From assembly GCA_945901025.1 (NCBI GenBank), contig CAMDJW010000003.1:171337-212237 (forward strand): a stretch of 40,901 nucleotides of DNA. Direction: 5' to 3'. Positions within the stretch are counted from its first letter, which is position 1; each line of letters starts with the position of its first letter. Under the pieces are notes generated by a model that made no database searches, was not told the origin of the DNA, and saw nothing but the letters and a program-made list of their open reading frames with translations. Position numbers and translations under genes: made by a program. This document shows positions 10,601 through 18,382 of the stretch, one piece after another. Source of the DNA: Spirosoma fluviale (GTDB lineage Bacteria; Bacteroidota; Bacteroidia; Cytophagales; Spirosomataceae).

Positions 10601-11653
10601 TTAAAGTCCTAAAATCTTTTTGTTAAATTCCTCATCTGCACCTGTTCCTGCAAAATCGTCAAATACTTTTTCAGTCGCTTTGATGATATGACTTGCAATA
10701 AATGGTGCTCCTTCTGTAGCTCCTTGAACAGGGTCTTTAATGCAACATTCCCATTCTAACACGGCCCAACCATCATATCCGTATTGAGTTAGTTTAGAAA
10801 AAATGCTCTTGAAATCTACTTGGCCATCACCCAACGAACGGAATCTACCCGCTCGGTTGATCCAAGATTGAAATCCACCATAAACACCTTGTTTTCCCGT
10901 TGGGTTAAACTCGGCATCCTTTACGTGAAACATCTTAATGCGTTCGTGGTAAAAATCAATGTATTGTTTGTAGTCTAATGCTTGTAAAACAAAATGCGAT
11001 GGATCATACAATAAATTAGCTCGCTTATGTCCTTTCACCTCATCTAAAAACATTTCAAATGTTATTCCATCATGTAAATCTTCTCCCGGATGGATTTCGT
11101 AACATAAGTCTACACCCGCTTCATCGAAGGCATTTAAGATAGGTAACCAGCGACGTCCCAATTCTTTAAATCCTTGCTCGACTAAACCCGCAGGTCTTTG
11201 TGGCCAAGGATAAACGGTGTGCCACATTAATGAACCCGAGAAGGTTGCATGTGCAGTTAATCCTAAGTTTTTAGATGCCTGTGCCGCATATTTTAATTGT
11301 TGGATCGCCCATTCCGTTCTAGCCTTAGGATTCCCCTTAACTGAATCTGGAGCAAAAGAGTCAAATCCTAAATCATATGCTGGATTAACTGCTACTAATT
11401 GCCCTTGTAAATGGGAAGACAGTTCCGTTATTTGTAAGCCTTTGGCAGCTAACATTCCTTTCAGTTCATCACAATAGGTTTTTGATTCAGCCGCTTTTTG
11501 CAAATCTATGCAGCGTCCATCCCAAGAAGGAATTTGTACTCCTTTATATCCAAGTGAGGCCGCCCATGTGGTAATGCCATCTAATGAATTAAATGGGGCT
11601 TCATCCCCCATGAATTGTGCCAGGAAAATAGCTGGTCCTTTAATCGTTTGCAT
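10601..11653 (-). CDS. Sugar phosphate isomerase/epimerase (xylose isomerase-like TIM barrel)
   Basis: This 350-aa protein belongs to the AP-endonuclease-2 / xylose isomerase-like TIM barrel family (PF01261). The likely metal ligands lie in CYEIHPGE, LLYDPSHF, MFHVKDAE and AVLEWE, the pattern of divalent-metal sugar epimerases and isomerases. The start is MQTIKGPAIFLAQ at 11653. A TTG further upstream (11680) would overlap the preceding gene and is less likely. It is the last of three minus-strand genes, 11 bp after a Gfo/Idh/MocA oxidoreductase. By analogy with YcjR/YcjS of E. coli, it may isomerise or eliminate a 3-keto-sugar made by the neighbouring dehydrogenases. That substrate is inference. 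Confidence 0.85.
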   Translation of the reverse strand: MQTIKGPAIFLAQFMGDEAPFNSLDGITTWAASLGYKGVQIPSWDGRCIDLQKAAESKTYCDELKGMLAAKGLQITELSSHLQGQLVAVNPAYDLGFDSFAPDSVKGNPKARTEWAIQQLKYAAQASKNLGLTAHATFSGSLMWHTVYPWPQRPAGLVEQGFKELGRRWLPILNAFDEAGVDLCYEIHPGEDLHDGITFEMFLDEVKGHKRANLLYDPSHFVLQALDYKQYIDFYHERIKMFHVKDAEFNPTGKQGVYGGFQSWINRAGRFRSLGDGQVDFKSIFSKLTQYGYDGWAVLEWECCIKDPVQGATEGAPFIASHIIKATEKVFDDFAGTGADEEFNKKILGL

Positions 11654-11664
11654 AATAATAAGGT

Positions 11665-12810
11665 TTATATTTTCACCCAAGCTTGCTTGCGTGTACTATC
11701 TAAAATTCTTTCACATATTAATAATTCACGGTATCCGTCCGCAAAAGTTGGAAATTTCGGATTTTCCGGTTGCTTGCCTTCTTCGATGGCCGCGTATACT
11801 TCTTTGAATAATTGTTTGGATGTATCTGAAAACCCTTCATTATGTCCTCCAGGGAATGTCATTAAGGCAGTAGCTTCCGGGTAGGCCAACGACGGATCAC
11901 GCATGAGCACTTGGTTTGCTTGATCGCGATTACCAATCCACATTTCATTCGGTGATTCAGAATTGAATGCAAATGTTTTATTTGAACCCGAGATTTCTAA
12001 TTTCAATTGGTTTTTACGTCCTGCTGAAACTTGAGAAACCGTAACAGATCCTCTATTTCCATTGTCGAAGCGCAATAATACGTTGGCATGATCCTCTGTA
12101 TTAATCGGCACATCCGCATAATCTTCAGGTTGTAACATTTTGCCCGAATACGTTTCTACTGGCTTTAATGGCTTTTTTCTAAATTTATGTACCGTATTGA
12201 AATCAGCCATTACTTCCACCGTTTTCAATCCTGTGATATACTCAATAACATCTAATAAATGAGAACCTATGTCGGCAATAGCACGAGAATCCCCTGATTT
12301 ATCAGGTTCTAAACGCCAATTATAATCGGTTGCATAGAATAACCAATCTTGTAAATAAGAACCTATAATCGAATAAACTTCCCCTAAATCTCCTTTTTCG
12401 CGCATCGTTTTCATTTGGCGTACCAAAGGATAATAGCGTAAATTGAAATGTACGGCATTCACTAAACCTGATTTGGCAGCAATAGCAACTAATTCCTCCG
12501 CTTCATGTAAATCTTTAGCTAAAGGCTTTTCACAAATTACATGCTTTCCTGCTAATAAAGCAGTTTTTGACTGCGAATAATGCAAGAAATTAGGCGTGCA
12601 AATATGTACGCTTTGAATGTCGTCTTGTTTTAATAAATCCTCGAATGTATACCAACGAGCAATTCCCAATTGTTTCGCCTTAGCCTCAGCTAATTCAATG
12701 GTTACTTCACACAAAGCAGCTACTTCCACATTAGGTAGCCGTCTTAATGCTTCAATATGAGCAGGTCCAATAAATCCTGTACCTACAATTCCAATTTTAA
12801 TTTTATTCAT
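11665..12810 (-). CDS. Gfo/Idh/MocA-family oxidoreductase (1)
   Basis: This NAD(P)-dependent sugar or cyclitol dehydrogenase is 381 aa long. The Rossmann motif GIVGTGFIGPAH is at residues 7-18. The hallmark EKP is at residues 94-96 (VICEKPLAKD), where the lysine is catalytic. A conserved DIGSHLLDVIEYITG helix supplies a likely catalytic histidine. It has no signal peptide, so it is cytosolic. It sits between a second family member (12 bp upstream) and the TIM-barrel isomerase (11 bp downstream), almost certainly in one transcript. The substrate cannot be named; glucosides, inositols and 3-keto-sugars are all handled by this family. Confidence 0.9.
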   Translation of the reverse strand: MNKIKIGIVGTGFIGPAHIEALRRLPNVEVAALCEVTIELAEAKAKQLGIARWYTFEDLLKQDDIQSVHICTPNFLHYSQSKTALLAGKHVICEKPLAKDLHEAEELVAIAAKSGLVNAVHFNLRYYPLVRQMKTMREKGDLGEVYSIIGSYLQDWLFYATDYNWRLEPDKSGDSRAIADIGSHLLDVIEYITGLKTVEVMADFNTVHKFRKKPLKPVETYSGKMLQPEDYADVPINTEDHANVLLRFDNGNRGSVTVSQVSAGRKNQLKLEISGSNKTFAFNSESPNEMWIGNRDQANQVLMRDPSLAYPEATALMTFPGGHNEGFSDTSKQLFKEVYAAIEEGKQPENPKFPTFADGYRELLICERILDSTRKQAWVKI

Positions 12811-12822
12811 GATTGTTATTAA

Positions 12823-14019
12823 TTAAATTTCAAATTTAATCCACTTGTTTTTATTGTCTTGCGCTGATTTAACCACATTGGAAATGAAAGCCATTCCTTT
12901 GATTCCTTCCTCTATACCTGGGAAATCATATAAAGGATTTTGAGGTTTACCTTCCCATCTTGCACGCAGTGCAAAAGCAAAATTTCGGTAAATATTGGCA
13001 AATGTTTCTACATATCCTTCTGGATGACCAGCGGGTTGGCGGCAATGCGCATTAGCCGCATCGCTTAATTGGCCCACAGCCGTACGTATATTTCGACTAC
13101 CCCCATCCCTAGATTTCAAAATCATGGTGTTCGGGTCCATTTGATGCCAAACTAGACCCGCTTTACTTCCATAAATACGGATGTTTAAATCATTTTCTTC
13201 CCCGTTACAAATTTGAGAACAGTGTAAAACGCCTCTAGCACCATTACTATAATGAATTAAAATATTTCCATCGTCATCTAATTTACGCCCTTCAACAAAA
13301 ATAGTTAAGTCAGCACAAAGCTCGTCTATTTCTAAACCTGTGATATACTCAACTAGGTTTTCTGCGTGAGTTCCAATATCCCCAATCGCACCTGCTGCTC
13401 CACATCGCTCAGGGTCGGTTCTCCAGGTCGCTTGTTTTTGACCCGTGGCTTCCACTAAATCAATGAGCCAACCTTGAGGATATTCAACAATCACCTTTCT
13501 GATTTCGCCTAATTCGCCTGCGTCCACAAGCGCTTTGGCCTCTTTGATCATCGGATAAGCTGTATAATTGTGCGTTAATGCGTAAATCAATCCTGATTTT
13601 TCAATTATCTTTTTTAATTCTTTTGCTTCTGGTAGGTTTAAGGTAGCTGGCTTGTCGGATACGACATGAAATCCATTTTCCAAAGCCATTTTTGCCGCGG
13701 GGAAATGTAAATGATTCGGAGTTACAATCGTAACAAAGTCCATTCGCTCTCCTTCCGGAAGCTCCTTTTCTTTTAAAATCATTTCTTCATAGCTCTCGTA
13801 AACACGAGCTGGATCTAAATATAACGCCTCACCTGTTTCTTTTGATTTTTGTGCGCTTGAACTAAAAGCACCGCAAACTAATTCGATTTCACCGTCTAAT
13901 TGAGCACCCCGACGGTGAACAGCACCAATGAACGCCTCTAAACTTCCACCGATCATCCCCATCTTAATTTTTCTACCTTGTCGGCTTTTTGCCTGCGTAG
14001 AAGTACCACCTTGTATCAT
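12823..14019 (-). CDS. Gfo/Idh/MocA-family oxidoreductase (2)
   Basis: This is a second dehydrogenase of the same family, 398 aa and divergent from its neighbour. The Rossmann loop is MGMIGGSLEAFIGAVH, starting near residue 20, with a Ser/Leu insertion instead of a plain GxGxxG. The EKP triad reads DKP (D122-K123-P124), which keeps the catalytic lysine. DIGTHAENLVEYITG carries the conserved histidine. It has about 19 polar residues before the Rossmann fold, so an internal start (M20) is possible. It is the first gene of the minus-strand sugar cluster and is divergent from the MFS transporter across a 216-bp spacer. Two family members in tandem suggest two different oxidation steps or a subunit pair. 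Confidence 0.87.
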   Translation of the reverse strand: MIQGGTSTQAKSRQGRKIKMGMIGGSLEAFIGAVHRRGAQLDGEIELVCGAFSSSAQKSKETGEALYLDPARVYESYEEMILKEKELPEGERMDFVTIVTPNHLHFPAAKMALENGFHVVSDKPATLNLPEAKELKKIIEKSGLIYALTHNYTAYPMIKEAKALVDAGELGEIRKVIVEYPQGWLIDLVEATGQKQATWRTDPERCGAAGAIGDIGTHAENLVEYITGLEIDELCADLTIFVEGRKLDDDGNILIHYSNGARGVLHCSQICNGEENDLNIRIYGSKAGLVWHQMDPNTMILKSRDGGSRNIRTAVGQLSDAANAHCRQPAGHPEGYVETFANIYRNFAFALRARWEGKPQNPLYDFPGIEEGIKGMAFISNVVKSAQDNKNKWIKFEI

Positions 14020-14044
14020 AATTAATAATAGATTTATAATTACA

Positions 14045-14052
14045 CAAAAATA
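14045..14052 (-). promoter_or_regulatory. Candidate -7 box for the oxidoreductase operon
   Basis: On the minus strand this reads TATTTTTG, matching the Bacteroidota TAnnTTTG consensus. It would place the transcript start roughly 20 nt before the ATG at 14019. No good TTTG -33 box lies 19-21 nt upstream. Confidence 0.4.
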
Positions 14053-14076
14053 GGGCTTAATTTCATCAAATTGCCC
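14053..14076. promoter_or_regulatory. Imperfect inverted repeat next to the -7 box (possible operator)
   Basis: Arms GGGC..AATTT and AAATT-GCCC pair around a 4-nt centre with a TT bulge, in the spacer between the expected -7 and -33 elements of the minus-strand promoter. This is a classic repressor position. The remainder of the divergent spacer (14077-14235) is very AT-rich with long A and T runs and shows no clear plus-strand promoter pair. Confidence 0.3.
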
Positions 14077-14235
14077 ATAATTAGAGTTTGAATTTACTGA
14101 ATTTTATAAAAAAAATGAGAATTTTTGAATAAAAAATGAAAATCTTTTTGTTTTTTTGAGATAATTTTTTCTATTTCATTTTTAATTTTTTAAAGAAAAC
14201 CTATTTTTTAAACCTTTAACTAAATCCAAACAACT

Positions 14236-15444
14236 ATGAGTCAACCCATTAATGCAAACCGCCTTTTCTTGGCAAGTTGCTTTGCACTTATCACGACTGC
14301 CTTTTCATTTAGTATCCGGGCAGGTATTTTACCCCAATTAGGAACTGAATTAAGCTTATCTAATGAGCAATTAGGTCACATCAATCAAATGTGGTTCCTA
14401 GGTTTTCCAATTTCTATGATTTTGGGTGGTGTATTTTACTCTGCCATTGGTCCAAAATTGATTATGCAAATTGCTTTAATTGCTCACGCAGTTGGTATTT
14501 TGATGACAATTTATGCAGTTGATTACAACACATTATTAATTTCTACTCTATTGATTGGATTAGGAAATGGATGTACTGAAGCAGCTTGTAATCCGATGAT
14601 CGCAGATTCTTATTCTGGGCTAGATTTCAATAGTAAATTGAATCGTTTCCATATGTGGTTTCCAGGAGGAATCGTTATCGGTTCTTTGATTTCTAAATTT
14701 ATGACAGATTCAGGAATGGCTTGGCAAACTCAAGTATGGGTAATTATTATCCCTACTGTTATATATGCTTATTTATTCTTTGGTCAATCTTTCCCTAAGC
14801 CTCGTATTGCTGAAAACTCTGCGTTAGATAATTTCAAAGCGATGTTAAATCCTTTGTATTTATTTATGGCTGCTTGTATGGCTTTGACTGCAATTTCCGA
14901 ATTCGGTCCTCAGCAATGGGTTGGCCCTATTTTGGCTAAAGCAGGCGCTAGTCCTATGTTGATATTAGCTTTGGTTACGGGTTTAATGGCGGTTGGCCGT
15001 TACTTTGCAGGACCCATCATTAAGCAATTAAATACCGTTGGAGTTTTATTAGGTTCAGCTGTATTTGGTGTAATTGGTATCTACATGATGAGTACAATGG
15101 ACGGTTCTATGTTATATGTAGCTGCTGTATTCTATGCGTTAGGAATCTGTTATTTCTGGCCAAATATGCTTGGTTTTGTAGGCGAGACAATGCCTCAAAC
15201 GGGAGCTTTAGGACTTTCTATTTTAGGAGGAATTGGTATGTTTTCTTCGTCTATGTTCCAACCGATCATCGGTGGCTGGATTGATTCAAACAAAACGGTT
15301 GCCTTAAGTAATGGTTTAGTGGGTGATGCTGCTGATTTAGCTGCAGGCCAAGCAACCTTGTCCAATATGTTGATTTTCCCAGCGATCTTAATCGTCGCTT
15401 TCCTTGGATTATATTTCTTAGGAAAGAAAGTGAATCACGCATAA
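14236..15444 (+). CDS. Major facilitator superfamily transporter
   Basis: This inner-membrane transporter has 402 aa and about 12 hydrophobic segments, the usual MFS plan. The N-terminal half contains GLGNGCTEAACNPMIADSY, with acidic and polar residues inside a membrane helix. The second half has repeated Gly-rich helices such as GGIGMFSSSMFQP. It is divergent from the Gfo/Idh/MocA operon and probably imports its sugar or glycoside substrate, because such transporter/dehydrogenase/isomerase sets recur in Bacteroidota. This is inferred from position. The start is the ATG at 14236, giving MSQPINANRLFLASCFA. A UUCG-type terminator follows directly. Confidence 0.88.
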   Translation: MSQPINANRLFLASCFALITTAFSFSIRAGILPQLGTELSLSNEQLGHINQMWFLGFPISMILGGVFYSAIGPKLIMQIALIAHAVGILMTIYAVDYNTLLISTLLIGLGNGCTEAACNPMIADSYSGLDFNSKLNRFHMWFPGGIVIGSLISKFMTDSGMAWQTQVWVIIIPTVIYAYLFFGQSFPKPRIAENSALDNFKAMLNPLYLFMAACMALTAISEFGPQQWVGPILAKAGASPMLILALVTGLMAVGRYFAGPIIKQLNTVGVLLGSAVFGVIGIYMMSTMDGSMLYVAAVFYALGICYFWPNMLGFVGETMPQTGALGLSILGGIGMFSSSMFQPIIGGWIDSNKTVALSNGLVGDAADLAAGQATLSNMLIFPAILIVAFLGLYFLGKKVNHA

Positions 15445-15463
15445 TTAAGTTTTTAAATTCGAT

Positions 15464-15492
15464 AAAAAAGGGAGCTTCGGTTCCCTTTTTTA
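15464..15492 (+). terminator. Intrinsic terminator with a UUCG loop
   Basis: The stem AAAAAAGGGAGC / GTTCCCTTTTTT has one G-U pair and closes a C(UUCG)G tetraloop. A T run follows. It ends the MFS transcript and is one of the most stable hairpin types. Confidence 0.88.
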
Positions 15493-15520
15493 TTTTTCTA
15501 CTGATTTATAAGTCTACAAC

Positions 15521-16102
15521 ATGATTCGATTATTTTTTTTGATGCTACTGGCAATTCTCATGGGCAGTTGTAAACCGGATTGGAAATTAAAGCCGACAGG
15601 TGTTGCGGGCCAGCTCAATTCATTGGCCCCAGACAATAAAGAGTCAAAAGTCTTATTCAAGACTCGTTTGGGAGATTTTGAAATTGAATTAGATCCAAGA
15701 ACTCCTTTGCACCGAATTAATTTTATTCGCTTGGTTAAAATGGGATACTTTGATGATCGGCATTTTTACCGAAATATTTATGATTCAGGTATTCAAGGGG
15801 GAGGAGAGTTTATGGATCGATTAGGTTATTTAGTGCCTGCTGAATATATAGATGGACTAAAGCCGGTAAGAGGTAGTATTGCCATGGCTCGATATGATGA
15901 AGGAAATCCAGAGAAGTCGTCATCGCCGACTGAATTTTTTATCGTGACAGATTCTGAACAAGCAGCGCCTTTCTATAAAAATTATGTCGTTTTTGGAAAG
16001 GTAACCAAAGGTATTGCGGTGGTGGATTCCATTAAAGCCGAAAAGTCATATGATGAAAAGCCTGTGTTGCCCGTCAAATTCTCTATTTCGGTGTTGAATT
16101 AG
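15521..16102 (+). CDS. Cyclophilin-type peptidyl-prolyl isomerase lipoprotein
   Basis: This is a 193-aa envelope lipoprotein. The signal peptide ends in the lipobox LMGSC, with lipidation at C17, and a cyclophilin domain follows from about residue 45. Family motifs are FYRNIYDSGIQGGGE (the catalytic Arg is kept), GSIAMARYDEGNP and PTEFFIV, where most cyclophilins have SQFFI. Such proteins assist folding in the periplasm. Its 3' end overlaps that of the convergent SGNH gene by 20 bp. Because C17 is followed by KPD, with no acidic +2 residue, I cannot predict inner versus outer membrane with confidence. Confidence 0.88.
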   Translation: MIRLFFLMLLAILMGSCKPDWKLKPTGVAGQLNSLAPDNKESKVLFKTRLGDFEIELDPRTPLHRINFIRLVKMGYFDDRHFYRNIYDSGIQGGGEFMDRLGYLVPAEYIDGLKPVRGSIAMARYDEGNPEKSSSPTEFFIVTDSEQAAPFYKNYVVFGKVTKGIAVVDSIKAEKSYDEKPVLPVKFSISVLN

Positions 16103-16910
16103 TGAGAAGCTCTTGAAATGAAAAGTAATTTAATCCGTTTTTGTTTAAATGGATGTGATCAGGGAAAAAATTGGATTCAGGATAATACTTTAAGTTTTCA
16201 AAATATGATTTCAAGTGTGAATTTTTAGAAGATTTGTTAATTGCCAAAAATTCATTTTTGAATTTTTGATTGATCGGTGGAGATAAAATAAACAATCGAA
16301 TGTTTTTTGCCTGGCAGAGTAGCACTATTTTTTCTAGATAAATTCTCGAAATATCTGAAATAAAGGGCTTATTTTTTTCATCATTTGAAAATGTGGGCGA
16401 CCAATTACTAGTCAAAACTGGATGGTATTTTGCTAAATAATGAAAGGGTATTTTCTCTATCTGAGTTTTTACTTCCTCTGTGAATAAAGGCATATATTCA
16501 TCCCCAAAAAAGGGTTTTTCGAAATAATGAAATGTGAATGAATTATCCAGATTATTGGAAAAACTGAGCGGATGATAGATTAAATACAAGGTATCTATTT
16601 CATTTTTTGTTTGAACATAGTTGGTCAAAAGACAAAATTGCCCAACGAGTGAAATAGCTTGATTGGAAGCTAAATTTAAATAAATATTGGTGTCAATATC
16701 GGATTCTGAAAATTGCTTAGTCACACTATCTCCTAATATCAATTTTTTCTTCTTCCCCCTCTTTTTACTTTTTTCAATTGCCTGGTAAACTTCACCTCCG
16801 TTGACTTCTTCTTTATATTTATTTGTCCAATATTTATATTCCGGATATAGATGAAAGAGGATCAAAAATATCACTAAAAACTTGATAATATCTCGAGCTA
16901 AATGTTTCAT
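16083..16910 (-). CDS. SGNH-type O-acyltransferase partner (AlgJ/AlgX/DltD-like)
   Basis: This 275-aa protein has one N-terminal membrane anchor (IIKFLVIFLILFHLYP, residues 9-24) and then an extracytoplasmic SGNH fold. The GDS block is at 60-62 (LILGDSVTKQF, catalytic S62). The DxxH block is at 251-254 (FPDHIHLNKNG), giving the Asp/His pair. It starts 4 bp after the MBOAT stop. MBOAT plus SGNH pairs pass acetyl or other acyl groups from the cytosol to a polymer outside, as in alginate, cellulose, peptidoglycan and D-alanyl teichoic acid systems. The polymer here is unknown. The sequence is strongly diverged, so the assignment rests on motifs and context. Confidence 0.75.
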   Translation of the reverse strand: MKHLARDIIKFLVIFLILFHLYPEYKYWTNKYKEEVNGGEVYQAIEKSKKRGKKKKLILGDSVTKQFSESDIDTNIYLNLASNQAISLVGQFCLLTNYVQTKNEIDTLYLIYHPLSFSNNLDNSFTFHYFEKPFFGDEYMPLFTEEVKTQIEKIPFHYLAKYHPVLTSNWSPTFSNDEKNKPFISDISRIYLEKIVLLCQAKNIRLFILSPPINQKFKNEFLAINKSSKNSHLKSYFENLKYYPESNFFPDHIHLNKNGLNYFSFQELLTNSTPK

Positions 16911-16914
16911 CTAT

Positions 16915-18366
16915 TTAAAATTGAAAATATATGAATTGATCGTTTCCTCTATAGAAATACAAAATGCTAAATATGATCGTATAATAAAATCCCCATTTAA
17001 GCCATTTGTTTTTGAATGAATTCGTAAATACCAAAGGGCAATTATAACTTTTTCCTATCCATTCGAAAATCATAAAAACAAAAATGATGATGGATAGCAC
17101 TAATGCACTTTTTCGACCATTGAAATCAGGAAGAATCGAATTCCATTTATATGCAAGGTTCTGTAAATATTTTAAAGCATCATATACGGTTTTTGATCTA
17201 AAGAAAACCCACAAAATACTGACGGTCAAAAAGGTTAACAGCATTTTAATTGCGCCAATTACCTTATTCGCTATTTTACTTGAGTGAATAGAATGTGTTT
17301 TTTTTGACCATGTTTTGGGTAAAATAAAAATGGAATTTAAGAAGCCCCAACTGATATAAGTCCAATTGGCTCCATGCCAAAATCCGCTAATTAGAAACAC
17401 AACAATCGTATTTATAATTTTTCTGATTGGGTTTACTCGATTACCTCCCATGGGTATATAGACATAATCTCTAAACCATGAGGTTAAAGATATATGCCAA
17501 CGTTTCCAAAACTCATTAATATTTTTTGAAAAATAGGGGTATGAGAAGTTGTTAAATAATTCAATCCCAAAAAGTCTTGCGGCTCCTAAAGCAATATCAG
17601 TATATCCCGAAAAATCTCCATAAATCTGAAAGGAGAAGAAAATAGCTCCAATGAATAAACTTGAACTATTTAAATTTTCGTAATCAGAAAAAATTTGATT
17701 AACAAAAACGGCACAATTGTCGGCGATCACAATTTTTTTAAAAAACCCCCATAGCATTTGTTGTAAACCATTAATAGTTTTAGCCCGATTGAAAACTTTT
17801 CTTTGTGCTAATTGCGGGATAAGATGTTGGGCTCTTTCAATGGGCCCTGCCACTAATAAAGGAAAGAAGCATACGAATAAGCTATAATTTAAGATATTCT
17901 TTTCGGCCTTAATTTTATCATGATAAATATCAATGACATACGATAAGCCATGGAAGGTATAGAAAGAAATACCAATGGGCAATGCAATTAATAACAGCAT
18001 AGGTTGGTAAGTCCAACCAAAATTTCCCAGCAATTCACTTAAATTAATCGAAATGAAATTAAAGTATTTGAATAATCCGAGTAGGCCTAAATTAATGCAA
18101 ATACTAAGCCAAAACCATATTTTTTTATGCTGGATTGAAACAGAATGTTCAATTTTAAGTCCAGAAAAATAATCAAGTGAAGTGGAGAAAATCAATAAGC
18201 CTAAGAACCAAATGTTCCAATAAGCATAAAAGAAATAACTGGCAATGAGTAGTAATATATTTTGAACAGATATGGTATGTTTGAAATTTTCCCAAGATTG
18301 AATCCACCAATAAAGCCCATATACGATGGGTAGGAAAATCAAAAAAGATATGGAATTAAAGAGCAT
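16915..18366 (-). CDS. MBOAT-family membrane O-acyltransferase (AlgI-like)
   Basis: This 483-aa multi-pass membrane protein closely follows the AlgI/DltB plan. It has an N-terminal Phe/Leu-rich helix pair (MLFNSISFLIFLPIVYGLYW), LPIGISFYTFHGLSYVIDIY, and AGPIERAQHLIPQL. FWKRWHISLTSWFRDYVYIP follows, and then SGFWHGANWTYISWG, which carries the invariant active-site histidine. It moves an acyl group, usually acetyl, across the inner membrane. It is co-directional with the SGNH gene 4 bp downstream. A sodium symporter lies 16 bp upstream on the same strand, so all may share a transcript. No glycosyltransferase or polymer synthase is adjacent, so the acceptor is unclear. Confidence 0.93.
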   Translation of the reverse strand: MLFNSISFLIFLPIVYGLYWWIQSWENFKHTISVQNILLLIASYFFYAYWNIWFLGLLIFSTSLDYFSGLKIEHSVSIQHKKIWFWLSICINLGLLGLFKYFNFISINLSELLGNFGWTYQPMLLLIALPIGISFYTFHGLSYVIDIYHDKIKAEKNILNYSLFVCFFPLLVAGPIERAQHLIPQLAQRKVFNRAKTINGLQQMLWGFFKKIVIADNCAVFVNQIFSDYENLNSSSLFIGAIFFSFQIYGDFSGYTDIALGAARLFGIELFNNFSYPYFSKNINEFWKRWHISLTSWFRDYVYIPMGGNRVNPIRKIINTIVVFLISGFWHGANWTYISWGFLNSIFILPKTWSKKTHSIHSSKIANKVIGAIKMLLTFLTVSILWVFFRSKTVYDALKYLQNLAYKWNSILPDFNGRKSALVLSIIIFVFMIFEWIGKSYNCPLVFTNSFKNKWLKWGFYYTIIFSILYFYRGNDQFIYFQF

Positions 18367-18382
18367 TAATTATTTTGAGACG

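Noticed and set aside
11654..11680. TTG start of the sugar isomerase (adds MGENINLII)
   Set aside because: It would overlap the preceding gene; the ATG at 11653 leaves an 11-bp gap and gives the family-like start.
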